A stretch of DNA of 64,000 nucleotides from a virus: IMG/VR virus record IMGVR_UViG_3300046794_000505, positions 1 to 64,000 of that record; one strand, given 5' to 3'. This document shows, piece after piece, positions 14,701 through 23,107 of this stretch; within the stretch, counting starts at the first letter, position 1, and each line of letters starts with the position of its first letter. A program made the translations under genes and the position numbers. Under the pieces are notes generated by a model that was given only the letters and a program-made list of their open reading frames with translations, had not been told where the DNA came from and searched no databases.

Positions 14701-15204
14701 ATGAGTGAAACCATTGATCTGACCGCCCGGATGGCTGCGTTCCTCGCGAAGGGGAAGGCTGTCACGGTTCTTGATTACGCAGGCAATGCCGTCGGCGAGC
14801 ACCGCGATATCGACCTCAGCCAAGAACGTATCTTGGCACTCGATCCAGAGAAAACGCCTCGAGGCGCCACCCCGAAAAACAAACACATCATCTCGGCGCC
14901 ATCACTCGGGCTGCCACGGGAGGGTTCAGTGAGAGCAAAATACTTTGAGCCAGCGGCCCCGCATCAGGCTGAACCGGAACCGGTGCGTCCGGCGGAAATC
15001 CAGGTTCCAAGCGGCTCGCCCTATATGACGATCCCGGATCCGAATCCGGTGAGCATTACGCATACGCTGGTTATCGTTCCAGTGATCAAACCGACTGTAA
15101 CGGCGACCGTCGACGTGCTGTCCGAACTGCGTAAGATCCGCAAAGCAGTCGCCGCCATTGGCGAGACCGTGGACCGCTTCGAACGCATCTGCCGTCGAGC
15201 CTGA
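14701..15204 (+). CDS. Hypothetical protein, last gene of plus block 1
   Basis: 167 residues, with a long Pro/Glu/Val-rich middle and a C-terminal helix (VLSELRKIRKAVAAIGETVD) that may form a coiled coil. Followed at once by a strong terminator. Function unknown. Confidence 0.7.
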   Translation: MSETIDLTARMAAFLAKGKAVTVLDYAGNAVGEHRDIDLSQERILALDPEKTPRGATPKNKHIISAPSLGLPREGSVRAKYFEPAAPHQAEPEPVRPAEIQVPSGSPYMTIPDPNPVSITHTLVIVPVIKPTVTATVDVLSELRKIRKAVAAIGETVDRFERICRRA

Positions 15205-15217
15205 TCCGACGGAAATG

Positions 15218-15242
15218 AAAACCCCGCATCACGCGGGGTTTT
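15218..15242. terminator. Bidirectional terminator
   Basis: Perfect 10-bp stem AAAACCCCGC/GCGGGGTTTT with loop ATCAC between the convergent genes ending at 15204 and 15229; T-runs on both strands. Confidence 0.9.
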
Positions 15243-15714
15243 CTTCGTCTTGGGTTTGATCCGGAAGGGCCTTGGCCAGCAGTTCTTCAGTGCCTCCACC
15301 GACCAATATAATGATTTTCGCCATCAGTTCCTCCACCGGTTGCATCCGGCGCAGATCGCGAATTATCGACCCGAGTGCCTTGGTCATTTTGGTCGTAGCA
15401 TCATCGTTCTGCTCGACGTTGCCATGCAGATAGAAACGTTTGCCGTCCTCGGTTTCGCAGATCGAACCGTCCTCACCCTGATCGATGATTGATGCCTTGC
15501 GCTCCATACGCTGCTTGTATCCGTGCAGCTCGCCCCAGCGCACTTTGTGGTGCTGACCCTTGTCGCATTTCACCGTGCAGCCGTGCACGCCGGATGCGAG
15601 GACCTTTCCCGACATCGGGCCATGCTCGGCATGAGTGAAGTACACCGAATCCCCCGGATGTGCCCGGCGTCCTTCAATGGGTTCGACTGATTTCGCTGTC
15701 GGCTTCTGATTCAC
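15229..15714 (-). CDS. Hypothetical protein downstream of portal
   Basis: 161 residues. The first half is a small beta domain (GDSVYFTHAEHGPMSGKVLA, GCTVKCDKGQHHKVRWGEL) resembling KOW/SH3-like folds, and the second half is helical. Coupled to portal by an ATGA overlap, so probably involved in head assembly. Its end lies within the shared terminator. Confidence 0.72.
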   Translation of the reverse strand: MNQKPTAKSVEPIEGRRAHPGDSVYFTHAEHGPMSGKVLASGVHGCTVKCDKGQHHKVRWGELHGYKQRMERKASIIDQGEDGSICETEDGKRFYLHGNVEQNDDATTKMTKALGSIIRDLRRMQPVEELMAKIIILVGGGTEELLAKALPDQTQDEENPA

Positions 15715-17468
15715 GCTTGCACCTCGAACACAATCGCGCCGGTTTGGTTCGGATCGAAGGCCTTGCCGAAATCGCCAAGTTGAGGCTTGCCGAAATCTGG
15801 TTTGCCATCTGGTGGGGGTTTTCCGGCGCTGCTGCCTGCCTGGTCTCCCTGCTGATCATCACCAGCAACTTCATCGGCCGGCACCTGGCCGAAGTCCTCT
15901 TCATCCTGGGCGCCCGGCTCAGCGCCAGCCGCAGCCTGTTGTGCCTGCAACCATGGGCCGATCAGGACAGGGTTGATTGGCGCGTCACCAATCGGTGACT
16001 TATCCGGCTTCTGCCCGTTTGCTGCCCGGAGTTCATTCCAGGTGCTGGACAGCTTGATCCCTTCCCAGTGGCGATCATCACTTTCATCGTCCATGCCGGT
16101 GAAACGGAATACGTACTTGTCACTGAAATCGCGAACCACATAGTCGCTGAACAGCTGCTGGAAATGACTCAGCAGGGGCCGCAGCCCTTTGTCCTTGGAG
16201 TACTCGATCTTCTCTTCGGTGTCGCTACCCGACAGGCTGGATGCGCCGGTGTTGAACGATTCAAAGTTGATCTCATCCGGGGACATACCATAGAGCGCGC
16301 AGATGATCGAGGTGAGGAAGATCATCCATTTGGAGAACATCATCTCGTCGACATCGACGTTGAACTTCTCAAAGGATGCCTGCGATTCCTGGTCTTTGGA
16401 CACCATCACCGGGAGCGCCCAGGTGTTATTCACGCCCTTGACCATGGCGTTCCACATGCGTTTGAAAGCGTCCAGGTCCTGCTGGGTGTAGTTGCCAGAC
16501 AGGTGCAGTAGTCCGCGCGGGATTGCATTGCTGTCGAAGTACTTGGTGTTGTGGGTCATGGCGTTCAGGTAGCCGGTGACCACCTTGATCAGCAGCTCCG
16601 TTTCCGCCAGGCCATAGCCGGCCGCCATGATGTCCGAGCGCGGGTTGCGCGGCTCGTAGATCAGCTCATTGTAATTGTAGAGCGTGCGCACCTGTCCATT
16701 GACCAGCTGCACGGCGTAGATCTCATCATCACCCTCATAGCCGTTCTCGGTGCATAGCTTGATCGTGCCGCCATCGACCGCATACATGCCATCCAAGCCC
16801 AGCTTGCGGTCCTTCTTCATCTCCGTCTCGATTGAGGCAGCATCCAGGGTCAGGCTGTCACGCACGAGTTTGTGCATGAACTGGGGGAAGGTATCGCGCT
16901 TGAGTTGCTTGCGCTTGCGCGGGTCGAACTCCCAGCCGCAGTTGATGAAGAAGTCCTGCAGCAGGTCGATGCTGTCCTGTTCCTGTTTGTTCGGCTTGTG
17001 GTTCTTGTCCTTGTGGCGGACGACGAAGCCCGGCCCGCGCCCTTCCTCTGGCACCTGACAGAAGCGTTGCACCTGACGGCACCGAGTCATGATCACCGCG
17101 TTCAGGATCGGCGTCTGGTCGACCATGGCCCGCAGCATCGCATGATCGATCGCGCCCGGCTTCTCCATCCAGTCGCCATTGATCTGCACTTGGAAATCGT
17201 CGATGTCGACCGAGGCCATACCGCGGCCAGGACGCTGCTTGCCCGGGAACGGGACCATTGTCCGCGTGGCCTTCTGCATCTGCTGTTCTTCGATATCCCG
17301 CAGAATATGGTCAAACACCGGCTGCAAATCCTCGGCTGGGATCAACTCAGACCGCAAGGTCGGCGCGTGCGCCTTGTGCATCTGCGTGTTCGCATCGCGA
17401 CGCTCATCTGGCGGGGCGCCGAGATCGAAAGCAACCTGTGATGGTGTGTCGCGGCGTTTAGAAGACAT
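15711..17468 (-). CDS. Portal protein
   Basis: 585 residues, the dodecameric DNA-entry ring of the capsid. Supporting pattern: PILNAVIMTRCRQVQRF (clip/stem approach), HKLVRDSLTLDAASIETE, LYNYNELIYEPRNPRSD, GYGLAETELLIKVVTGYL, FLTSIICALYGMSPDEIN and SLSGSDTEEKIEYSKDKG, the typical succession of a phage portal. A Gln/Ala/Pro/Gly-rich tail closes the protein. A GTCACGAC motif sits directly before the start and a copy in opposite orientation lies 36 bp upstream; a classic Shine-Dalgarno is not obvious. Confidence 0.92.
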   Translation of the reverse strand: MSSKRRDTPSQVAFDLGAPPDERRDANTQMHKAHAPTLRSELIPAEDLQPVFDHILRDIEEQQMQKATRTMVPFPGKQRPGRGMASVDIDDFQVQINGDWMEKPGAIDHAMLRAMVDQTPILNAVIMTRCRQVQRFCQVPEEGRGPGFVVRHKDKNHKPNKQEQDSIDLLQDFFINCGWEFDPRKRKQLKRDTFPQFMHKLVRDSLTLDAASIETEMKKDRKLGLDGMYAVDGGTIKLCTENGYEGDDEIYAVQLVNGQVRTLYNYNELIYEPRNPRSDIMAAGYGLAETELLIKVVTGYLNAMTHNTKYFDSNAIPRGLLHLSGNYTQQDLDAFKRMWNAMVKGVNNTWALPVMVSKDQESQASFEKFNVDVDEMMFSKWMIFLTSIICALYGMSPDEINFESFNTGASSLSGSDTEEKIEYSKDKGLRPLLSHFQQLFSDYVVRDFSDKYVFRFTGMDDESDDRHWEGIKLSSTWNELRAANGQKPDKSPIGDAPINPVLIGPWLQAQQAAAGAEPGAQDEEDFGQVPADEVAGDDQQGDQAGSSAGKPPPDGKPDFGKPQLGDFGKAFDPNQTGAIVFEVQA

Positions 17469-17470
17469 GA

Positions 17471-17511
17471 GTCGTGACCTGGGAAGTTTGACAGGACGGT
17501 AGTGTCACGAC
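17471..17511 (-). promoter_or_regulatory. Paired inverted GTCGTGAC motifs ahead of portal
   Basis: Two copies of GTCGTGAC in opposite orientation (17471-17478 and 17504-17511) fill the gap between portal and the preceding gene. Same motif upstream of MuF, a tail gene and the plus-strand gene at 24616. Confidence 0.5.
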
Positions 17512-18134
17512 AGGCTCCCGGCCCCGCCAATACCGTTATTATGGGCCATCTCAAGCTTGAGGCAGCCACAGGATTTGGTTTCTCCATGAGTCAACTGAGT
17601 GCTTCGAACCTCAATCATGGTCCCGCATGAGCAGCTGCATGCCCAGACTACTTTCCCGTTTTTACGCTTCTCGGTTTTCTCGACCGCCGTCAATCGTCCG
17701 AACACTCTTCCTGATAAATTCACTGCTCTGCCGTAAGAACTGACGAGCGCATCGTTCTTTGCACAACCGCACGAGGAGGTGTGCCCAGAGCGAAGCGATG
17801 TACCCCTGACCAGAGTTTCCGAGCCGCAATCACATATACAGCGCCATTTTACTGCGTCCTTTTTATGTGGCGGCAAGCGATCAAGTACCACGAGCTTTCC
17901 AAACCGTTGACCTGCAATGTCTTTGGTCATCTGATCGGAAATGGTTTTTGACCAATCGCGGCGTGCGCACCCGCAGGATCTGATGCACCGGTGTTTGACC
18001 ACCATACTCAATGATGTGCGCAGCTCTGATCCGCAATCGCACCGGAAGACCCCTGTAAACCCTTGGCCGTGCGGCTCAGTGGCCTTCAATGTCAGGCGTC
18101 CAAAGCGCTTACCTATCAGCTCTTGATGTTCCAT
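17505..18134 (-). CDS. Protein with three zinc-binding CxCG...SCGC repeats
   Basis: 209 residues made of three tandem units of about 65 residues. Each has a GxRFGRL(T/V) strand, a (F/W)xCxCxCG knuckle and an S(C)GC end: near residues 8-58, 75-125 and 140-195. Such units are seen in phage proteins and next to AP2/HNH endonuclease domains, but no nuclease domain follows here. A nucleic-acid-binding role is likely. It lies upstream of portal on the same strand and may be a mobile or regulatory insertion in the head operon. Confidence 0.75.
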   Translation of the reverse strand: MEHQELIGKRFGRLTLKATEPHGQGFTGVFRCDCGSELRTSLSMVVKHRCIRSCGCARRDWSKTISDQMTKDIAGQRFGKLVVLDRLPPHKKDAVKWRCICDCGSETLVRGTSLRSGHTSSCGCAKNDALVSSYGRAVNLSGRVFGRLTAVEKTEKRKNGKVVWACSCSCGTMIEVRSTQLTHGETKSCGCLKLEMAHNNGIGGAGSLS

Positions 18135-18233
18135 GGCTGTTCCGTATTTGGTTTATGGCAACCATACACCATCCATTGCATATTTCGATGCTTTAAACGC
18201 GACAGATGGCACGGACAATCCTAAATGCCATGC

Positions 18234-18262
18234 TTGCGCCACTGCATCTACAGGTGTAATCT
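18234..18262 (+). promoter_or_regulatory. Putative promoter of plus block 2
   Basis: TTGCGC and TAATCT with 17 bp between, 33 bp before the first gene of the block, in a gap otherwise empty of genes (18135-18294). Confidence 0.4.
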
Positions 18263-18294
18263 TCAGTCATCGAATCACCAAACAGGACACAGCC

Positions 18295-18444
18295 ATGAAA
18301 CTCCGTAACCTGCAACGCAAGATGCTGAAGAAAGCGATCAAGGGCGTCAAGAAGGGGGCGTTGCCGTTTGTCCAGAGCCCGTCGACCGGCGAGAAGATCG
18401 AAGGCAGCGAATTCATCCCGGGTAAAAAAGGCGGTGATGAATGA
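18295..18444 (+). CDS. Small basic protein
   Basis: 49 residues, Lys/Arg-rich (KLRNLQRKMLKKAIKGVKKG). AGGAC precedes the ATG at 18295; a longer upstream frame lacks a ribosome site. First gene of the second plus-strand block. Function unknown. Confidence 0.6.
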   Translation: MKLRNLQRKMLKKAIKGVKKGALPFVQSPSTGEKIEGSEFIPGKKGGDE

Positions 18445-18647
18445 GAAACGAACGAAAGCCCTACGTGCGCGCAGTCGTGGACGAAGAGCAAATGAATCTG
18501 CCCGACGGCAAGACCTGCGGCGACTGCGTTCATTGCCGACGCTGCACGATGATGTTCGGCCATATCCCAGCTGATGAGGTTTGCGATTGGAGTCCATCTA
18601 GATTTCGCGCGGCCGTGCCAGCTAACAATCTGGAGCCAAGCCAGTGA
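18441..18647 (+). CDS. Small cysteine-rich protein
   Basis: 68 residues with CGDCVHCRRC and a later CDW, a probable zinc site. Overlaps both neighbours by four bases. Confidence 0.68.
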   Translation: MRNERKPYVRAVVDEEQMNLPDGKTCGDCVHCRRCTMMFGHIPADEVCDWSPSRFRAAVPANNLEPSQ

Positions 18648-19162
18648 ACGAACAAACCGAATCCAAATACCGCCCGGTCAAGATGGCTGGGATGGTGTTC
18701 GCCAGGCTCAGCAGCAGAGAGCGGGCCGTCACAGCGGAAGGTCGTCACTTCTTCTGCGTTGGCCGGGACTCGGCTGGCTGGACGTTGTTCGAGCATGACG
18801 GCTCGATCACCGACGAAAAGGCTGTCGCTGGCGGCGTTCGTTCGATTGGCCGCAAATTCGAGCGCTTGGCCGATAGCGAGGAACTGGTCGAGGAGATCCT
18901 GCGCCTGGTGGAGAAGGGCGAGCACCTGCCGAATGACCGCCGTCCACCCTGGGAGATCGACGAGCCGCGCCACGCAGCCAGCCAGATCGCCGTCGCGCGC
19001 CGCCGGATCGACAAGGCCCATGCCAAAGCCCAGGCGAAGATGCTGAAGGAAACCGCCAAGGCTGACCGTGACCTGAAGAAGGCCGGCATCGTTCAGTGCG
19101 AGCATTGTCTCCTGGCCCGCAACATCAAAATTACCCATTGCCCGCATTGCGGCCAACCTTAA
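18644..19162 (+). CDS. Protein with C-terminal zinc ribbon
   Basis: 172 residues. Beta-rich N-terminal half (FFCVGRDSAGWTLFEHDG), basic helical middle (DKAHAKAQAKMLKETAKADR) and a C-terminal CEHCLLARNIKITHCPHC zinc ribbon. Possibly nucleic-acid binding. Confidence 0.72.
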   Translation: MNEQTESKYRPVKMAGMVFARLSSRERAVTAEGRHFFCVGRDSAGWTLFEHDGSITDEKAVAGGVRSIGRKFERLADSEELVEEILRLVEKGEHLPNDRRPPWEIDEPRHAASQIAVARRRIDKAHAKAQAKMLKETAKADRDLKKAGIVQCEHCLLARNIKITHCPHCGQP

Positions 19163-19186
19163 ACCGCCCAGCCCGAGTAACCACCC

Positions 19187-19696
19187 ATGCAGAAAATCTA
19201 CAACTCCCGCAACGCTGACAAATTCGTGGTTCGCCTGCCGGATGGCATGCGCGAGAAGATCGCCGAACGCGCCAAGGTCAACGGACGCAGCATGAATTCC
19301 GAAATGGTCATGATGATGCAGAACCAGCTGAATGGTGGCCAGTCCCTCAGTGACTCGGCCAGCGCCCTGATCGACCTGGTACAGCTTGAACTCGGTGAGC
19401 GTACACAGGAACGCCGTGACCAGGACACCAAGGAAGCGATCAACAACTACCTGTACGGCGCCGGTCTACCATCCAACGCGCTCGAAGTGGTGGTGCGCGG
19501 CCGCACTGGCTTGGGTAAATCGACCGTGCTTCGCGCCATTGGAACCGGCCTCCAAAGCGCATTGCATGCGGAAGGCGTTCCAATCCTGCCCACTATCTAC
19601 ATGACCATGAGCGATTCGACGGTCCGCGGCTTGCAGCAAGTCGCCGACCGTCATGAGCGCGTGGTGTTCCTCACCGATGAACAGGAGTCGCGGTAA
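19187..19696 (+). CDS. Ribbon-helix-helix protein fused to a small P-loop domain
   Basis: 169 residues. The first 48 form an Arc/MetJ-type ribbon-helix-helix DNA-binding domain (DKFVVRLPDGMREKIAERAK, then SMNSEMVMMM). After a helical linker comes a Walker A motif GRTGLGKST (Gly105 to Thr113) and, 46 residues later, a Walker-B-like strand VVFLTDE (159-165) at the very C-terminus. This would be an unusually small nucleotide-binding module on a repressor. It overlaps the start of the GHKL ATPase gene (TAATG), so the two may act together. Confidence 0.75.
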   Translation: MQKIYNSRNADKFVVRLPDGMREKIAERAKVNGRSMNSEMVMMMQNQLNGGQSLSDSASALIDLVQLELGERTQERRDQDTKEAINNYLYGAGLPSNALEVVVRGRTGLGKSTVLRAIGTGLQSALHAEGVPILPTIYMTMSDSTVRGLQQVADRHERVVFLTDEQESR

Positions 19697-20790
19697 TGGA
19701 CCTGATGCCCGATACCCGCTATCAGCTGTCGATGTCCCGCAACTACGTCAGCAGCTGGACCGTGCTGGAGGCGATCCGCGAGTGGATTCAGAACGCCCGC
19801 GACAGCGATTCACCGTTCGAGTACTCGTTTGAAGATGATCGCTTCACCATCACCAGCCGCTACGACACGCTGGACGCGCGAACGCTGATCCTCGGCTCCA
19901 CCACCAAAGCAGACCAGGCCGACAAGGTCGGGCAGTTCGGCGAGGGTTACAAACTGGCGCTGCTGGTGCTGACCCGCGAGGACAAAGAGCCATGCGTCTA
20001 CAACGGCGACAAGTTGTGGACGCCAGTGTTCGAGCACAGCGAGCAGTTCGGCGCGGAGCTGCTGACCATCGTTGAGCAGGACAACCCGTACCCATCCTGC
20101 GGCATCTGTTTCTCGGCCAGCAACCTGACCGATGAGGAACAGGCCGGCATCCGTGAATTGTGCCTGATGATGCAGCCGCCGATGCGTGACGTGATCGGCA
20201 CCGAGACCTGCAGCATCCTGCCGAGTCGCCCGGGCAAGCTGTACGTGGGCGGCCTGTTCGTCTGCGACACAAAGCTGACCTACGGCTACGACTTCCTGCC
20301 CGAATATCTGTCGCTCGAACGCGATCGCCAGACCGTCAGTGACGTGCACCTGAAGTTCCAGGTGAAAGACGCCTGGTTCACCGTCGAGGATCAGGAGTTC
20401 GTCGCCAGCCTGATCGAGCTCGGCATCCCCGACATGGAGTACGCCAACTACGCTACCCCTGAGCCACTGGCCGAACTTCTATTTTCACGCTTCACCGCGA
20501 AATATCCTGATGGTATAGCTGTAAAGTCACAGGCGGAAGCTGATACACTGAAGTCTCAAGGCCACGCACACCGTGGGGTCTATATGAGTTCGGGTTATCA
20601 CGGGGCGCTGAGCGGATCGAGTGGATATCGGGCGTCTGTGGCACCGATCGCCAAGGCTAAGAAACCGGCTGAAATTCTGGATGATTGGTTCAAAGCGAAC
20701 CGCAAGAACCTGAGCCGCGCCGGTCGCGAGTCCTTCCGCGCCCTGATCAAAAAGGCTGATAACTGGGAACCAAAGGGGAGCTACTTTTGA
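19696..20790 (+). CDS. GHKL-type ATPase (HATPase_c fold)
   Basis: 364 residues. The N-box EAIREWIQNARD (Glu29, Asn33, Asp36) and the glycine-rich lid GQFGEGYKLAL near residue 80 identify the Bergerat ATP-binding fold used by Hsp90, MutL, gyrase B and phage rIIA-like proteins. No transducer domain of MutL or GyrB type was recognised; the second half is unfamiliar, with a Ser/Gly/Tyr-rich stretch (VYMSSGYHGALSGSSGY) and a basic helical end. Function unknown; a chaperone-like or anti-defence role is possible. Confidence 0.78.
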   Translation: MDLMPDTRYQLSMSRNYVSSWTVLEAIREWIQNARDSDSPFEYSFEDDRFTITSRYDTLDARTLILGSTTKADQADKVGQFGEGYKLALLVLTREDKEPCVYNGDKLWTPVFEHSEQFGAELLTIVEQDNPYPSCGICFSASNLTDEEQAGIRELCLMMQPPMRDVIGTETCSILPSRPGKLYVGGLFVCDTKLTYGYDFLPEYLSLERDRQTVSDVHLKFQVKDAWFTVEDQEFVASLIELGIPDMEYANYATPEPLAELLFSRFTAKYPDGIAVKSQAEADTLKSQGHAHRGVYMSSGYHGALSGSSGYRASVAPIAKAKKPAEILDDWFKANRKNLSRAGRESFRALIKKADNWEPKGSYF

Positions 20791-21155
20791 AAGACCTATT
20801 CCGTGCACTACTCAAGGTCGGTTCGTCGATCAACATCGACGGCCGATCGTTCTCCGGGAAGTCGGTCACTATCAACGGCGACCAGGTGTTCGTCGATGGT
20901 GTTCTGCAGGACGGCAAACTGGTCGGGCCGATCAGCATCAGCATCACTGGCGATGTACAAACACTCGACTGCGCGGCTGGCACGGTTGAAATCACCGGCT
21001 CGGCCGGAAAAGTAACCACCATGAGTGGCAGTGTTCAAATCGGCGGGTCGGTAACCGGCGATGTCGAAACCATGAGCGGCAGTGTGACGTGCGGCGATAT
21101 CGGTGGCGACGTTGAAACTATGTCAGGCAGCATTCGCATGGGGAAGCGGTCATGA
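20787..21155 (+). CDS. Bactofilin-like beta-repeat protein
   Basis: 122 residues. The second half is a regular ladder with GDVxT, ETMSGSV and GGSV units repeated every 9-10 residues, as in short beta-helices of bactofilin or adhesin-like proteins. A filament- or fibre-like fold is likely. Coupled to the GHKL gene by ATGA. Confidence 0.7.
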   Translation: MKDLFRALLKVGSSINIDGRSFSGKSVTINGDQVFVDGVLQDGKLVGPISISITGDVQTLDCAAGTVEITGSAGKVTTMSGSVQIGGSVTGDVETMSGSVTCGDIGGDVETMSGSIRMGKRS

Positions 21156-21433
21156 TACCAGAACAACGCGAACTGTCACTGATCACCTTCAGATATGTAG
21201 ATTCTCACAAGCCCAATATGTTGCCGTGGCATGCCGAATCGCAAAAATTCAAGTACCTGCATCCAGCCAATGGAAGCGAACAATCGCTTTATTTTAGCGC
21301 GAGCGCAGCGACTGAAGAGGAAGCCAGAAGCAAAACTCAAGCTCATATCGACTGGTTTATGGCTGATCGCGGGAATACCATTTTCGAGATCTTGGACTTC
21401 ACGCCTCATCAATTGCAGAGGTCAGCATCATGA
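21152..21433 (+). CDS. Hypothetical protein
   Basis: 93 residues, no recognised motif; aromatic-rich with EARSKTQAHIDWFMADRG. Overlaps both neighbours by ATGA. Function unknown. Confidence 0.68.
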   Translation: MIPEQRELSLITFRYVDSHKPNMLPWHAESQKFKYLHPANGSEQSLYFSASAATEEEARSKTQAHIDWFMADRGNTIFEILDFTPHQLQRSAS

Positions 21434-21735
21434 CACCAGAACAGATCGAACAACTGCGCCCAGGCTTCGAAGCATGGTATGTCGACGCAGCTAATAAAGC
21501 GACCGGCATGGGCATGACCGTTAAAGATATGCCGAGCAAGCGCGGCGTTTCTGGCAACTACCAGGGCTACGATTATCTGCATGGTTGCTGGATAGGTTGG
21601 CTCGGGTCGCGGGAGACGATGGTGGTTGAGTTGCCAAGCGTCCAGTGCATCAACCTCAACGAGTATGGCACTGTCGAAGTGGTTGATGTCTGCAAGGCCG
21701 CAGTCATCGCCGCCGGCGGGACGGTGAAGTCATGA
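21430..21735 (+). CDS. Hypothetical phage protein
   Basis: 101 residues, starting LRPGFEAWYVDAANKA, with YLHGCWIGWLGSRE; this FExW...W.GW pattern is common in small phage proteins of unknown role. Overlaps both neighbours. Confidence 0.7.
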   Translation: MTPEQIEQLRPGFEAWYVDAANKATGMGMTVKDMPSKRGVSGNYQGYDYLHGCWIGWLGSRETMVVELPSVQCINLNEYGTVEVVDVCKAAVIAAGGTVKS

Positions 21736-21944
21736 CCAAAATTTACAAGCCCGAAGACCTGCGAGGGATTGCCAGCAAGTGCCAAGACGGATCTTGGGTG
21801 GCGACTGCCTACATAGAGACGCCTGACAAGATTCTTGTCATCGCCGTATCACATGGCAAGAAGATGAATTCGACCTTGAATGACGTTATGTCCAAGGCTA
21901 TTCAGCGGGTCGAGGCTGGCGAAGTCAATGAGGTGAAACCATGA
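21732..21944 (+). CDS. Small hypothetical protein
   Basis: 70 residues, alpha/beta pattern, no recognised motif. Coupled by ATGA on both sides. Confidence 0.65.
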   Translation: MTKIYKPEDLRGIASKCQDGSWVATAYIETPDKILVIAVSHGKKMNSTLNDVMSKAIQRVEAGEVNEVKP

Positions 21945-22147
21945 CCCGCATCAGCGCTGGCGAGCTCCGCGCGATAGGGCTGCCAATCCCCGATGACGTG
22001 CCGGACTGCGCGTGGATTCCACGATCAGCAATGCTCATTGAGGTCACCGAGGTGACTGCTGAAAACGGAATCCTCACCACTCATCTAGTCACCAGGTTCA
22101 GCGAGCCGTTTAAGTGGGTGAGCGTTACGGGTGAGGTGAAGGAATGA
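21941..22147 (+). CDS. Small hypothetical protein
   Basis: 68 residues, beginning with SAGELRAIGLPIPDDVPDC, a motif recurring in small phage accessory proteins. Overlaps the following gene. Confidence 0.65.
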   Translation: MTRISAGELRAIGLPIPDDVPDCAWIPRSAMLIEVTEVTAENGILTTHLVTRFSEPFKWVSVTGEVKE

Positions 22148-22518
22148 AAATGGTCGAAGTCAAAACTGCCGACCTGATCGGCAAGCAACTGGATTATGCC
22201 GTGGCAGTAGTCGAGGGACATCCGCTGTGTGAGGAGTGCATGTACGGCTCCGACGTGTTGATTATTGGGACCGGGTACGGCGACTTGGAGGGATTCTCGC
22301 CATCCACTCGCTGGATCCAGTGCGGCCCACTGATCGACAAGTATGACGTATGGTTTAACAGCAGGGACCACCACGAGCGAATTGCCGCATGGGCAAACAC
22401 CAATACGCCCAGCGTAAAAATTCTGGGATGCGGTAAAAGCCGACTCACAGCAGCATGCAGAGCCATCGTTCAGGCAAAGCTCGGCCCCATGGTCAGCGTT
22501 CCCGAGGAGGTCGAATGA
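22144..22518 (+). CDS. DUF2591/NinX-like protein
   Basis: 124 residues. The start KTADLIGKQLDYAVAVVEG, the central FSPSTRWIQCGPLIDKY and the end LTAACRAIVQAKLG match the DUF2591 (NinX-like) family of phage accessory proteins. A paralogue is encoded on the other strand at 29833-30240. Function unknown. Confidence 0.82.
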   Translation: MKMVEVKTADLIGKQLDYAVAVVEGHPLCEECMYGSDVLIIGTGYGDLEGFSPSTRWIQCGPLIDKYDVWFNSRDHHERIAAWANTNTPSVKILGCGKSRLTAACRAIVQAKLGPMVSVPEEVE

Positions 22519-22790
22519 CGCCCGAAGATATCGCCTACCTTCAGGCCGAACTGTCGATGGCGCAGAAAGAGGGGCTGCCGGCCACCCTGGTCCGGATCCC
22601 TGAGCTGCAATCGCTGCTTGATCGCTTGGCGCGGGCGATCGCCGCCGCACCGCCAGGCGTGAACATCTTCGGCTTCGTCCGCCCGGGCGAGGCCAAGGAT
22701 TTCCGCTCCGGCGCGCTGCCCTCCCTGCGCGTGCGCCGCAGCATCACCGAGTGGCACACCGAACCGCTGTTTATTGGAGTAAAGGCATGA
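22515..22790 (+). CDS. Hypothetical protein
   Basis: 91 residues from ATG at 22515, overlapping the previous stop. Its first 35 residues (YLQAELSMAQKEGLPATLV, LQSLLDRL) are related to the start of the 14122-14664 protein. Function unknown. Confidence 0.7.
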   Translation: MTPEDIAYLQAELSMAQKEGLPATLVRIPELQSLLDRLARAIAAAPPGVNIFGFVRPGEAKDFRSGALPSLRVRRSITEWHTEPLFIGVKA

Positions 22791-23107
22791 AACACCAATT
22801 CAAGCCGGGGGATCCGGCGCTGATCCGACCTAATAAAAAAGTACCGCATCTGGTTGGTAAATCTGTTGAGTTGGTATTGGCTGTCGGCCCTGGTGAATCG
22901 GCTACGTATGCCGGATCGCTTTGGCATAACACAGTTGGAATCGAACCATCATGGATAGTCACCGGTGAAGGTCTTGACTGCGACCATTCACACGAAGGTA
23001 TTCGCCGTCGACCTGACGGCTTATCATTTTTCAGGGAAAGTCTGCTGATGCCCTTGCGCGGTGACTTTGCGCCAGAGGACCAGCGTATTGAGGAACTGAC
23101 AGCATGA
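22787..23107 (+). CDS. Hypothetical protein, tandem paralogue 1
   Basis: 106 residues from ATG at 22787. Begins HQFKPGDPALI, followed by a beta-rich segment with SWIVTGEGL and LLMPLRGDFAPEDQRIEELT. The next gene has the same plan, so the pair arose by tandem duplication. Possibly an SH3-like fold. Function unknown. Confidence 0.72.
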   Translation: MKHQFKPGDPALIRPNKKVPHLVGKSVELVLAVGPGESATYAGSLWHNTVGIEPSWIVTGEGLDCDHSHEGIRRRPDGLSFFRESLLMPLRGDFAPEDQRIEELTA

